64,000 nt of DNA from Epichloe hybrida (lineage: Eukaryota > Ascomycota > Sordariomycetes > Hypocreales > Clavicipitaceae), in NCBI GenBank assembly GCA_019022495.1, contig JAFEKR010000011.1, positions 1,798,001 to 1,862,000 of the forward strand, in the 5' to 3' direction. Positions 25,767-37,916 of the stretch are shown here, piece after piece. The notes beneath the pieces were generated by a model. The model was not told where the DNA came from, did no database searches, and saw only the letters and a list, made by a program, of their open reading frames with translations. The stretch's first letter is position 1, and each line of letters starts with the position of its first letter. The position numbers and the translations under genes were made by a program.

Positions 25767-26424
25767 AGTGATTTTATAGGGGATAAAAAGACCTTAAAAT
25801 CAACCTATACTTATCTATTTAAGCTAGCTAGCGGACCTATTAGCTAGAAATCAAAGAAAGCTAGTACAATAGCTCTATTAACACTAGAAGCTAAAGCTAA
25901 CGCTATCTGCGAGATCTTCCAGGAGCTTTAGTGGCTTTAAGGCTTATTTAAGGAGCTAAAAACCCCTATATCTCCCCTTATCTAGATATATTATGATAAT
26001 TAAGGCGCTATAACTACTGCTTATAACCCTGCTTTACATAGTTATACAAAGTATACCTTGCTAAAGTTTAACTATATTAGGCAATAGGTTTTAGAGGGTT
26101 TAGCTAAAATCGAATATCTAGATACGAAGTCAATGCCTGCAGATAGTCTTACGAAACCTCTTTCTAGACCTCTTTATTAGGCTTTTATTAAGCTTCTAGG
26201 GCTTAATAATTATTAAACTAACAACCAATTCCCTTTAATAGGGAACCAAAAACAACGTTAAAAAGGGAGCTATATTTAATAATAGCTAGGAATTCAAAAA
26301 GGGGGCTTTTATCTTTTCCTGTTTTTCCTTTTTATCTGTTATTATCAAAAGTTGTTGTTTTTTTATCTTATAGTCTCTTTGTACACTTCTAATTGCTTTA
26401 AATGTAATTCTTTTGTAGAGGGGG
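25767..26424 (+). pseudogene. Copia element H1, RNase H C-terminus and 3' end
   Basis: The copia RNase H resumes: SDFIGDKKT, then GPISWKSKK-type and LEAKANAI blocks (about 25767-25910). It ends with YLDTKSMPADSLTKPL at about 26111-26160, the standard C-terminal copia motif. The frame stops near 26217. About 200 bp of 3' untranslated sequence leads to a polypurine tract AGAGGGGG at 26417-26424, directly in front of the 3' LTR. Confidence 0.88.
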
Positions 26425-26621
26425 TGTTAAAAATAAGACCTATTTTTAGCCCTTTTCTAGTTAAAAAAACCTTCTTATTACTAGCTTACTTTACAAGTCT
26501 AATAGCTACACTATAGCTATTAATAGTCATAAAGGCAGCTATTAATAGCTACGTCATAGCTATTAATAGCTGCGTCTAACTATGTAAATAACTAATTAGT
26601 TAATTACATTATGGCTATAAG
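26425..26621 (+). repeat. Copia element H1, 3' LTR, first part
   Basis: The LTR starts TGTTAAAAATAAGACC right after the polypurine tract. It is interrupted at 26622 by hAT-like element 2 and continues at 36297. Within it the perfect palindrome AGCTATTAATAGCT or a near copy recurs three times (about 26514-26572). The total LTR length is unknown because the 5' LTR is outside the window. Confidence 0.75.
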
Positions 26622-27848
26622 CAGAGCATTGCAATACAATACAATACATTACACAATACAATACATCCAAAATTTTACAATATAATACAATATATGTATT
26701 ATTTGTATTGTTTTGTATTTTTTTTCTTTTTTTTTAGTTTTAAGTAAATTCCTTAATTATAAGGTATATATAGTTAATATAATAGCTTATAATAGCTTAT
26801 AATAGCTTATATATTACTTCTATTACTTATATAACTTAAAATATTATTAGTGTTAAAGTTTAATTAAAAATAAATAAGTAATAAATTAATATAATATAAA
26901 TATAAGTATTTATAAGTAAATTACTATAGAAAAAGCTAGACTTATTAATTATTTAGTATTTAAAGGTTTTTTAAAATATTAATAAAATAAAATTCCTTTC
27001 TTTTTTATGTTTTTAATATTATACTATTTATAATTTTATACTAATAGAAAGTAAGTCCTAATATAACTATAAGACTTACTTTAGTATATTTCTCTCTTTT
27101 TAACTAAAATTACATAACTAAGTAAAGAGATTATTATGTTTATAGTATAACTAATAGGACCCACTTTTAGACCCACTTTTAGACCCACTTTTATATATCC
27201 TCCTCTTCTTAGCTAAAGTTATATAACTATAGAAAGGGATTATACTTGGTTTTTAGTGTTTAATAAGACCCACTTTTAGACCCACTTTAAGAAACACTAT
27301 ATAACTAAGTAAGTAAGCTAAAAGTAATATAAATAATTAAACTTACTTTTAAAGCTTATTTATTTTTTTACTTAATATTAAAAAAATAGTATATATATTA
27401 TGATTATTCTTTACATAATATTTTAACTTTTCTTTATAAGCTTTTCCTAGGTTTTTTCCTTTTCTTTTAGTTTAAAAAAGGTTTAAAGCTAATATAATTT
27501 ATTATAATTATAATAAAATAGCTTAATAGTAAAAGAAGCATTTATTAAATAAATTTTAATTTTCTCTTTATAATAAATTCCTTATATATATAAGTATATT
27601 TTTATTAGAGTTTTAATCTTATTTATTTAGAATTATAAATTATTTCTTTAGGGTAAATATTATATTTAAAGCAAAAATACTATATTAAAATGCATAGTAA
27701 ATCCTAAATAAAAGCTAGAAAGATAGGATAACCTTTAAAATATAAAGAATAAATTTTACTATAAGTTAAGTTTAGATAATACTATTTATAGCTACCCTAT
27801 ATATATATATATAGCTTAATAGTCTAAATTAGCTAAAACTTTATAATT

Positions 27849-28104
27849 CTATAACTAAATACCTAAATAGTATAAAAATTTAAGGATATCTTATTTAGAT
27901 TATATTAAAAATCTACTATATAATAAGTATATATACTACCTTACCGTTTTAATAATACATTGTATTGTATTGTAATCTATAACTAAATACCTAAATAGTA
28001 TAAAAATTTAAGGATATCTTATTTAGATTATATTAAAAATCTACTATATAATAAGTATATATACTACCTTACCGTTTTAATAATACATTGTATTGTATTG
28101 TAAT
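27849..28104. repeat. Perfect 128-bp tandem duplication
   Basis: Positions 27849-27976 and 27977-28104 read identically, starting CTATAACTAAATACC and ending in the pentamer array TTGTATTGTATTGTAAT. It lies inside hAT-like element 2, just left of the chromovirus insertion. The absence of differences in such mutated surroundings suggests a duplication later than most RIP. Confidence 0.9.
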
Positions 28105-28126
28105 GTATTGTAATGTATTGTATTGT

Positions 28127-28393
28127 TGTCACAACTGTGTTCGGGGAGATATAAACGGAGTGAAGGCTAAGGTTCTTAGTCATAGCTAGAGAGCTACTAC
28201 TTAGGGGTAGGTATATAAAGGTCTCAAACTCTAACCTCTTATATCTCTTATAGGTAGTCCTTATCTAAATACCCTACTATGTGTACATAGCTATCTTATA
28301 GCTACTTAGTTATCCGCGGAACCTAAGGCTTATCTAAGGGCTCTAATATATAACTATCCTGTCCATAGCCCCTTAGCCTCTATACTCCTAATA
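28127..28393 (-). repeat. Chromovirus copy 2, 3' LTR
   Basis: 267 bp. The outer left end is preserved (TGTCACAACTGTGTTCGGGG); the inner right end is mutated (CTCCTAATA for CTCCTAACA). Confidence 0.92.
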
Positions 28394-30334
28394 TACTACC
28401 CCCCTAATATACAATCATCCTTAATTAAAAAGAGCTGCTTAGCTAGTACGTGTATACTACGTATAACCTATAGTAATGCCTATATTACTAGCTATACTAT
28501 TAGTGCGTAGCATTACATCCGCTTTAAATAATAAGATAAACATTACGAGGTCCTAGGTAATCCTTCTTATAACCTCTAGATTATAAATAGCTACACACTT
28601 ACTACTTTATTACCTCTAATATATATACCTCTATCTAGTAAGTTACTAGCACTAAGTGAATAGGCTACCTATATTGAATTTTATAATTAGGTTAAATAGA
28701 TAGGGTAATACGCACTATTTAAAACAAATAACTTCTTATCTAATATTAGGGATATTATATTAATCTTACTAGGAGTTCGCAGCTAGCGTGCGTATCTACT
28801 AGTAGTAGCTATAACTATAAATATTATAATTCCTAGATTAGCTACATATAGCGCGTAGATTACTTAGGGGTCTAGGGCTAATATAAAAGAGGCCTGCTTT
28901 CCCTTACTTCTATATACTTTTCTTCCCTTTATATTCTCCCTTAGCATTATAAGTTACCCTTACTTATAAGCTAGTAGCTTTATAGCTTCTCTTATAGTAG
29001 TTACTAATATCCTATAGCATTACTTTATTATCTATGTTTACCCTTATCTAAAACGCCTAAATTCTCTTAAACACTAAAAGGTTAGTTACTTATCTTTTAC
29101 TTATAAGTTTCTTATAGTATATTACTACTAACTTACTAGTAGTTAATAATATCTTTAACATAAGCTACTACTCCACTACTATTACCTCCCTCTAGTAAGA
29201 AGAATTCCTTAATATCTTCTTTAAAGTCTCCTAGTAAGAAGTATATAGCTTTAAAAATCTTAATATAAGTATAATATCTCTGCCCCCTAGCGCTTACCTT
29301 ACTAACTTATAGCTAGTAGTGCTAGTAAAATAAAGATTCCTTATATCCACTATGTGTAGTAAGTTATAATATAGGCTATTATACCTAAAGATAGTAATAG
29401 CACGGAGCCATAATATATTATTAAGGGCAAATCTATTCTAACCTAATATACTAATTCTCTAAGTATAACTTTACTACTATCTTACTATGTGTTACTCCTA
29501 ACTCACGTAAATAACTAAATAAAATACGCCTATTATATACATAATAAAAAGGACTACGCTAGGGTTTATCCTCCCTTTCTTACTACTAATATATATACTA
29601 ATATATTACTAGTGTCTTACTTAGTTTACCTAGTTATACTATATACTCTTTAAGCGTATTAATACTTATAGTAATCCTAAAGATAATCTATACTTTCTTA
29701 ATAATGTATATATCTCTTATTTCCATAACTTAGTTACTACTAATATACTACTAGCGTCTAATACGTGTAAAACATAAACTTTATAATACGCTCCTAACCA
29801 CTAAAAATGCTAATAAGCGTAGTTAGGCAAGGCAGGCGCGACTTATAGCGGAAGTTATACGTAAGGCTAACGCTAATAAATAAGTTACTATATCACTACT
29901 TAATAATACTATTAATCTAGAAGTCTAGATTAATATTTCTAATAGCTTATATTTTATTACATAAAACCTTCCATCTATATGTATTTTCACGCTCTAGTTT
30001 ATAGCTTTACTAACTTACTAGTAGCTTACTACTAATATATTTACGCTTCCTGCTTATATTAGGCCGCTAGACCTCCCTAGTAAGCTTTATATATATGTAT
30101 ATAAGGAGGGGGATTCCTCTAATAACAAGGATAAATCCTCTACCCCTGTTAGCATAGGTAAGAATACTAGGGGCTAGGCAGGTAATGTGTTAATAGAATA
30201 ATTGGTGTAAAGTAGCTATAAGTTAGGTTTCTAAGAATTTATCTAGATTTTTTTTATATATTACTACTACTATCTAAACTCTACTAAATATAACTCTATA
30301 TCCACAAACTAGCTGCTTAGTTACTACTTATAAT

Positions 30335-33300
30335 CCTTAATAATATGTATTATAATAAAATCTCTTTTCTTTACCTAAGAGTTCTCTAAAGCATTATAGC
30401 CCTTCTATTTAACTAGGTATTTCTAACGTCTCCTATTATAATAATGTAATATAATTCTTTTAACTTTAAACTCTTACTTATTATTTATAATATTCTCTTA
30501 TAGTAAGAATATATCTTCTACGTTAGTTAAATCCCCTATAAACAGTTTAAGATTAGTAATATTAAAAATATTATATAGTTATGTACTAGGTAGTAGCTTT
30601 AGTTAGTACACTAAACCATAAGTCCTAATTACCTTTTTAATTTTATAAGGGCCTAGGTACTTTATACTTAGCTTCCTACTAGGTTACTATAAGTTAATAT
30701 TCTTTATAAATAATAAAATATAGTTGCTTACTCTAAACTTTATTAGGGTCCGCTTCTTATTATAGTGTTTTATATACTAGGCCTATAAGTTACTTAGAAG
30801 CTACTTAATTACTACATGTCTATCTCTTAGTGTAGTAGTATAAGTCTCTACCTAGTCATTTACTATAGGGATATCTATAACTACTTACTATAGTCCCCTA
30901 GGGTTATAGCCTTATAGCGCCTTAGCTAGGGTGTAGTTATAAGTTAAATAGACACTTGTATTATACGTAAACTATGCTATTAAAAGATTATTAGCCTAAT
31001 TAGTCTAATTAAAGCAAGTAAAGGCTCTTAAATAATACTCTAAAACTTAGTTTAAATATTCTATCTAACTATCTATTTACAGGTAAAACGTGGTACTTAG
31101 TCGCTGCTTAGTTACAATAAGATAGTAAAAGGTTATCTAAAACCCGCTAGTAAAAGTCAAACCATAGTCTATAATAATACCTTCTAGGGCACTATAATCC
31201 TTAAAAACATACTCTAGGAATACAGTAGCTAACCTATTACTAGTTATCCATATTAAAACAGGGATATAAATACTATATTTTGTAAAACAGTTTACAATAA
31301 CTAAGATCGTATTATAAGTCTGATTTACGTCTTTCATAGGTAGTAGCCTTGTAACAAAATCTATTAATAATTCTTAAAAAGGCTAATTAGGCACTAGTAG
31401 CGTAGCTAGCTCGCCGTATGGTTTGTGATGCCTTAGCTTCGAAGTCTAATAGCTTACGTAAGTTTATATATATAACTTAGTGTCTTTCTTTATTATTAGC
31501 TAGTAATACTAACTTATAATCTAATAGAGGGTCTTACTAACTCCCTAGTGGCCTACTACTAGGTTATTATAGGTAAGTAGTAAAATTTCCTTTCTTATAC
31601 CTACTAGAATAAAAACTCTATTTTAAAATATTAATAGCTTAGAGAGCCTAATAGACTATATCTATAACGCTTTAAGGTTACCACTCTTAAGCAGCTTCCT
31701 ATAACCTATAGTAAAGTCATCACCTTGCTATACTTAAAATAACATAACTTAAATTAAAGTCTCTAATTCTACATACATAGGACATGCGTTACGTGCAAAC
31801 TTAGAAAAGGTTTGCTAGACTACTTATATTCTTACTATAACACTACTATAAGTAGCTAGCTTATAGTATGCTTTTAGACTTATAGATAAATTATAGCTAA
31901 GTAGCGTTTTAAGGGGGCGCTTACGCTACTTACTAACTACTAACCTAGCCGGACTCCTAACCTATAGGCTCGCTAGACTTATAGAAATATTAGAAAATAT
32001 AGATAAGGCGTAACCTTATTACTTATAATAAGCAGACCTAGTTAGTGTACTACTTACGGGCTTTATAGGACTATTAGGTTCCTTAATAATATAATAAAGT
32101 TATATTTTCTTAAAACCCTAGAGGCTTAAATAGCCCTCGTAGCGCTTTTATAATAAACTATTAACTACACTAAGTAATATAACCTTAGGGCCCATAACTA
32201 CACTATTATATATATAGTGCCCTTGCTGCTTAGTATTTAAAAACTTAGCTAAGAAGTTAGGTAGCTATAAGGATATAGCCTCCGCCCTACACTTCTTGCT
32301 AATATAATTTGCTCTTCTTAATAGGGTATTAGTAGGGTTTAGCTTACTTATATAATATTTAATCTTAAAATTAAATAGACAGAGCTTGTCTAATGCCGTT
32401 ACCTACCTACTAGATAGCTTTAGCTTTGTAGCTAGGTACTTATAATTTAAATAGTCTATAATAACTATAATTTAATAAGTTAAATACATGAGGTAATATC
32501 TCTAGGCTTGAAACGCCTCTTAGATTGCTAATAACTTAGCGTTTAGGGTTAAGTAGTGAAGTTTAATATTAGTTAACTTCCTTAAAAAATACGCCACTAG
32601 GTGCTAGCTACCTAGCACTAACATTATAAGTACAGCTCTAATTATATAACTAGATGCATCTGTCTTTACTCTTAGCGGATAAAGTAAGTTAAAGTATACT
32701 AAGATTAGTGCCTCCTAGAACTTCTTTTAGAGTTCTCTAAACGCTATAAGTTTACTAGGCTCTAGCTTAAACTCCGCTAGTTAAACACCCTTTAGATAGT
32801 TTATTAGCAGGACTACTACCCTACTATACTATTTTATAAAGTATTAGTAAAACCCTATAAACCTAAGGAATAATTAAATATTAAACACACTACTAGGTAT
32901 TAGCTAGGTTATAATGGCTTCGCCCTATGACAGTTCTATCTTAATACCTTTCTTAGATATAATAAAACCTAGGAACTTTACCTTTATAACTAAAAATTAG
33001 CACTTTTTAAGGTTAATATAAAGGTTAGTATCCTGAAGTTGCCCTAGCACTCTTTTAACATACTTTATGTGTCTTATAGGGTCACTACTATATATTAGGG
33101 TGTTATTAAGGTAAACAATGTAGAATTTATCTATAAGCCCCTTAAGAGCATTGTTAATATATTCCTAAAAAGTAGCTAGCGTATTCACTAACCTAAATAG
33201 CATTATAAGATATTTAAAGTGCCTATAGTAGCAACGGAATGCTATCTTTTACTTATTGCCCTTGCGGATATATAGCTAGTAGTATGCCTCTTAAAGATTT

Positions 33301-35671
33301 AGTAATATAAAAATCTTTACACCTGCTAATTAATTAAGGATTTCGGAGATTAGTGGTAAAGGGGCCTTATTTTTAATGGTAATCCTATTAAGGCCCCTAT
33401 AATTCACATAAAGCCTTAATTTCCCTGATTTTTTTAGAACAAATAAAATCAGGGCTCCTGCTAGGCTTATTGATCTTCTAATCCACCCTTTCTCCTACAT
33501 ACTTACTAGGTACTCCCTAAGCACTTCTAGCTCTTTTTCGGCTAGGTTATATATAGGTCCCTAGGGTGGTTATTTTCCCTCTTCTAATTTAATTGCATAA
33601 GTGTAACCACCTAATTCTAGGAGCTTGCTAGCTAGCTCCTTTAAAAATATATCTGCGAATTTCACGTACTCTTCTAGAATTTACTATAGGGGTATATTAC
33701 TATCTATCTCTTATGTAAGCGCTGCTAATTCTTTGCAAAACACTACCTAGAGTGTTATTATGCTTCTTAGTTTTTTCTTCTTTAATATATAGGTATATTC
33801 TACTACTATTACTATAACTATGCTGTAACTTAGGTTGTTGCTTGTTACGTCGCCTGTTAGTGAATTTTTATTAGTATTTTCTTCTATTACCTCTAGGTTA
33901 ATTACCTTAATCTTTAGTAACGCTAGTAATAGTGTAACAGAAGACTGCTTTACTACCTTGTGAAGTTATTACTTACCTATAGCGAAAGTAATATAATCCT
34001 AGGTTATTAAAAACCTCTAGAAACCTTGCTTCTAGTTTATTACTATAGGTTTATATTCTAGGGTCTAGTCTATCCCTAGGAGCATTCCCTCTCCTATATT
34101 AGTAATATAGCAGCTAACTTAGTAAACCTTTATATAGCCTATGCTATCTTTTACCTTAACTAGTCTACGTAGGATTCCCTAGTGTAGGATCTTATCCTTA
34201 CTTATGCTTTCTAGTGTTATCTCTGTTTTTTCTACGTTCTTCTAATCCTATTTTAATAATAATTTAGGGTAAATTATTAAATATTCCGCGCCCATATTAA
34301 ATAGCACTAGCACTACTAACTAGTGGTTATCTTACCGTAAGGACACCTATATTCTTATTCTCTTATTCATAGGTTTTTTTGTAGTAAGACTATTATCCTA
34401 GGCCTAAGCTAAACTAATTAGAATCTTATTTAGGTCTAAGGTTTTGTTACTACTATTCTTATGCTTCTTAGTGGTATGCCTATTACTTTTGCAAATTAAG
34501 TAGTTTACTACATTATATCTATTTAAACTATATCTAGGACTACTATATTTAAAGCACTTAAATAGTCTCTAGCCTATGCTAGGTTACTGTAAGCTTCATT
34601 ATAAGTTATTTATAAGGGAGCTAGAGCATTATCTCTTATTACTCCTGCCTTCCTTATTATAGTTTCTATTATAATTACTTAATATAAATATTATTATAAC
34701 TTTAGCCTTTTTTCCTTAACCCTATAAGTAACTCTAAGATATTAGGAACTCTTAGCTAACTATATGCTTCCTTATAGCGTTATTTAAGCTATTTAGAAAA
34801 ATTACTATTCTTAAGCGTGTAAGGATTTAGTTAGGTAATTCCGCTTTTACCTTTATCTAAAGTCTTAGGAAAGATTAAAAAGACTAATTACTTTTTTACC
34901 TAAGATTTAGCAGTATTCTAGTGGCTTCTAAGTACTATATATCTTTATTTATTACTCTAGTGTTTAGCTAGAACACAAATCTATCCTAGGTATAAGCTAA
35001 GTAGTTAACTAACCTATTCACTATTACATAACATATCCACTATCGCTTTATATCATTAGCTAAGCAGCTACTAGCATATACTACCTTTGTTTTATTATCC
35101 TAAAAGGTTCTTAGGTCTAGCTTAAATAGCATATTTAAATTTACTAGGTATACCTATAAATTCTTATAGGTGTTACCTTTATACGCAGGCACCTTATACT
35201 ATATCTTAACAAAGCTTTATAAGTATATATTTACTATAAACTTAGTATTAGGTAGGAAGTCTAGGAATAAGGGAATTCTTTACGCGTTTATCTAAGGGGT
35301 AATTATAGGTCCTCTACCTAATCTAGCTAATCACAAGTCCGCTTCTATTTCCTTAAGCTACGCTTCTATATTTAAGATTTCCTTTCTTATATAAGCATTT
35401 CGTAGCTTAGCTTATATAACCTTATATTACCTCTATAGCTTATCCGGATTGTCATTATTACTAGATTTAGCGTTACTATATTAGTTAGGTAGCGTTTACT
35501 ATACCCTCTTATATTCTATAGTTAGGGTATTCTAGTTACTACCTAGGCGCTATAGAGTTAGGGCTTCCTTGCTAGGTAGTATAGGTGTGTTTTAAGTAAA
35601 TATTCTATAGCTCCTTTATATTTAAATCTAGCTAATAGTCTATTTTCCCTAAAGGGTTTAAGAGTTTAACT
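30335..35671 (-). pseudogene. Chromovirus copy 2, gag-pol remnant
   Basis: This aligns with copy 1 in reverse complement from the chromodomain (about 30335-30480) through integrase, RNase H, RT and protease to gag near 35600. The integrase stretch 31137-31337 is the longest open part (66 aa). RIP-type stops occur throughout, and the YLDD box is changed to YLNN. No product can be expected. Confidence 0.85.
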
Positions 35672-35938
35672 TATTATAACTATATTTAGGGAGATATAAA
35701 TAAAGTAAAGGCTAAGGTTCTTAGTTATAGCTAGAGAGCTACTACTTAGGGGTAAGTATATAAAGGTCTTAAACTCTAACCTCCTATATCTCTTATAGGT
35801 AGTCCTTATCTAAATACCTTACTATATACACATAGCTATCTTATAGCTACTTAGTTATTCGCGAAACCTAAGGCTTATCTAAGGGCTCTAACATATAACT
35901 GTCCTGTCCATGGCCCCTTGGCCTCCGTGCTCCTAACA
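35672..35938 (-). repeat. Chromovirus copy 2, 5' LTR
   Basis: 267 bp. The outer right end is preserved (CCATGGCCCCTTGGCCTCCG); the inner left end is mutated (TATTATAACTATATTTAGGG). Confidence 0.92.
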
Positions 35939-36296
35939 ATTGTATTGTATTATAATGTATTTTTATATAATAAATAATTATAATAAATCATAGAAAATAG
36001 ATACAAGAATAAAAAGACCCTTAATATATTAAGAAAAAATCATTTTTTAAAATAGATATAAAAGAATATTACTAAGATATTATATATTTAAAATAAGCTT
36101 ACTTTTCTAAATAAGCTAAAACTTAATAGATTTTTAAATAAATAACTAAATTATATATAAAAATAAGAATACTATAATTAGATTATTTAAAAAATCTACT
36201 ATATAATGAATTTATATAATACCCCACTTATATTTTTCCCTAACAATACATAGGGCAATACAATACAATACAATACAACAATGCTCTGGCTATAAG

Positions 36297-36560
36297 TGTA
36301 GCTATAACCACGCTACTAGTAATTAGGTAAGCTAGGGTAACGTAAGCTAGGGTGACGTAAGTAGGTTACCTTACACATAACTTACCCTATAGCTATCTTT
36401 AATAGCGATTTTCTCTTTAACTAGAGGTTATACAAAAGTTTCACATATAGTAAATTAAAGCTAAAAGATAGGGCTTTCTCTTTATATAAAGTTATTTTTT
36501 AGACTAAAAGTTAGTGTATATAGGTTACTAGCTAGTATAGTAGTGAGTTAATTTTTTGGT
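36297..36560 (+). repeat. Copia element H1, 3' LTR, second part (end unresolved)
   Basis: Sequence resuming after hAT-like element 2 should be the rest of the H1 LTR. It has a direct repeat of GTAAGCTAGGGT (about 36331 and 36351). A terminal CA and a 5-bp TSD could not be fixed without the 5' LTR, so the right border given is approximate. Confidence 0.45.
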
Positions 36561-37639
36561 TTTTATATATAAATGAATTTTATAGAAAATCAAAAGTAGC
36601 CTATAAGACCCCGCTAGCAGCCTGGATCCTCTAATATAGTTAGTAGGTTTATAAGAGAAAGAAGATCTTTTTAACTAGCTAGATAGCTAGTCCTCTTAAC
36701 TAATAACAGCCGCATTACCTATATAACATATCTAAAATCAATTCTATTACTCTATAAGATATTATAAAAGTGATTTAAATTAAATTATATTAGTTAATAA
36801 CTACCATAACCTTTCGTTACGTTACGTTAATTAATTTAATGTTGCGGCCCTATTGGTCCCTGACCGTAGAGCTTGCACCTGTACAGCTGTTGCTAGCTGG
36901 CAACTAGCTCCCTACATTTCAATATATTCTTATAAATTTATACCTATAATAAGCCTTAAAGAAACGTAAGGTATTAGTTTTATCTAAGCTAATTATTAGT
37001 ATTATGGATTTTTTATAAGTTACTTAACTTAGTAAGAAAACTATATATAAGATTTGTTTATTAGCTAAACCTAGAGTTTATATTACCTATTATAAAATTA
37101 AATAATAAATTCCTTTAATTTAATAGTGTAATTAGCGCTATAGATAGCATGTATATTCCTGTAAATATCTTTGCTTTTATAGTAGAAGAGGTTTTAGTTA
37201 AGGAAGAATAATATCTTATAAAATATACTAGTAGCTACTAGCTTAAAGGGATTATTTTAATATATACTACCTAGTATAGAAGGTTCTACTAATAATATAA
37301 CCTTAATATAGATAGTATTATTAAAGTTATTTTTAATACCCTAAGGTTACTTTTATCTTAGTAATGTAGGATTTAGTATAAATTAGGGGCTAATTATGCC
37401 TTTTTTAAGAGTTTAGTATTATCTATAAGACTAGGCACTTACTAGTTAGTAACCTATAAACTAGGAAGAGCTCTTTAATTATTAGCACTTATAATTAAGA
37501 ATAGTAGTTAAGTAAGTCTTTAGGTAGTATAAGTAAAAGTAAAAGATTATTTACTATACTATAGCTAAATATAAGTTTCTTATATAAATTAAGATAATCT
37601 ATACTATTACTAGTCTATTTAACTTTATTAAAATAGGTA
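36561..37639. other. Unassigned AT-rich segment with one GC-rich island
   Basis: No gene is seen. Stops occur in all frames. A short island of about 80 bp (36840-36915, GCGGCCC ... GCTCCCTACA) keeps ordinary base composition and contains an imperfect hairpin, AGCTGTTGC / GCAACTAGCT, at 36885-36909. The rest is probably decayed transposon sequence of unknown family. Confidence 0.4.
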
Positions 37640-37644
37640 GGAAG

Positions 37645-37911
37645 TGTTAGGAGCACGGAGGCCAAGGGGCTATGGACGGGACGGTCATATGTTAGAGCCC
37701 TTAGATAAGCCTTAGGTTCTGCGAATAACTAAGTAGCTATAAGATAGCTACGTGTATGTAGTAGGGTATTTAGATAAGGACTACCTATAAGAGATATAGG
37801 AGGTTAGAGTTTAAGACCTTTATGCACCTACCCCTAAGTAGTAGCTCTCTAGCTATAACTAAGAACCTTAGCCTTCACTCCGTTTATATCTCCCCGAACA
37901 TAGTCGTGACA
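37645..37911 (+). mobile_element. Solo chromovirus LTR
   Basis: A 267-bp LTR, TGTTAGGAGCACGG ... CATAGTCGTGACA, flanked by a 5-bp TSD GGAAG (37640-37644 and 37912-37916). It has no internal region, so it is the product of LTR-LTR recombination. Sequence details (CCCGAACATAG near the 3' end) group it with chromovirus copy 2, not with copies 1 and 3. Confidence 0.93.
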
Positions 37912-37916
37912 GGAAG

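Larger units (their letters stand above)
28127..35938 (-). mobile_element. Ty3/gypsy chromovirus, copy 2
   Basis: A 7,812-bp element on the minus strand with 267-bp LTRs (28127-28393 and 35672-35938) and a TSD of ATTGT (28122-28126 and 35939-35943), inserted in the pentamer array of hAT-like element 2. Its gene order matches copy 1. The chromodomain is at about 30335-30480, the integrase core at about 31000-31390 (open stretch 31137-31337 with YNTILVIVNCF and GLTFTSGF), and the RT catalytic box at about 33095-33106 reads YLNN. The LTR belongs to a different subfamily from copies 1 and 3 (GTTAGGAGCACGG and CCCGAACACAG). It is inactive through RIP. Confidence 0.93.
26622..36288. mobile_element. 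hAT-like non-autonomous DNA element 2 (split by a chromovirus)
   Basis: Terminal inverted repeats CAGAGCATTG ... CAATGCTCTG (10 bp) with an 8-bp duplication GCTATAAG (26614-26621 and 36289-36296). Without the nested chromovirus and its TSD it is about 1,850 bp. Its ends carry AATAC pentamer arrays (about 26630-26720 and 36255-36278) in place of the ATTAC arrays of element 1. Internal GACCCACTTT repeats (about 27150-27280) and a right-end stretch ending in CCCTAACA also resemble element 1. No coding capacity was seen. The two elements look like sister subfamilies. Confidence 0.85.
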
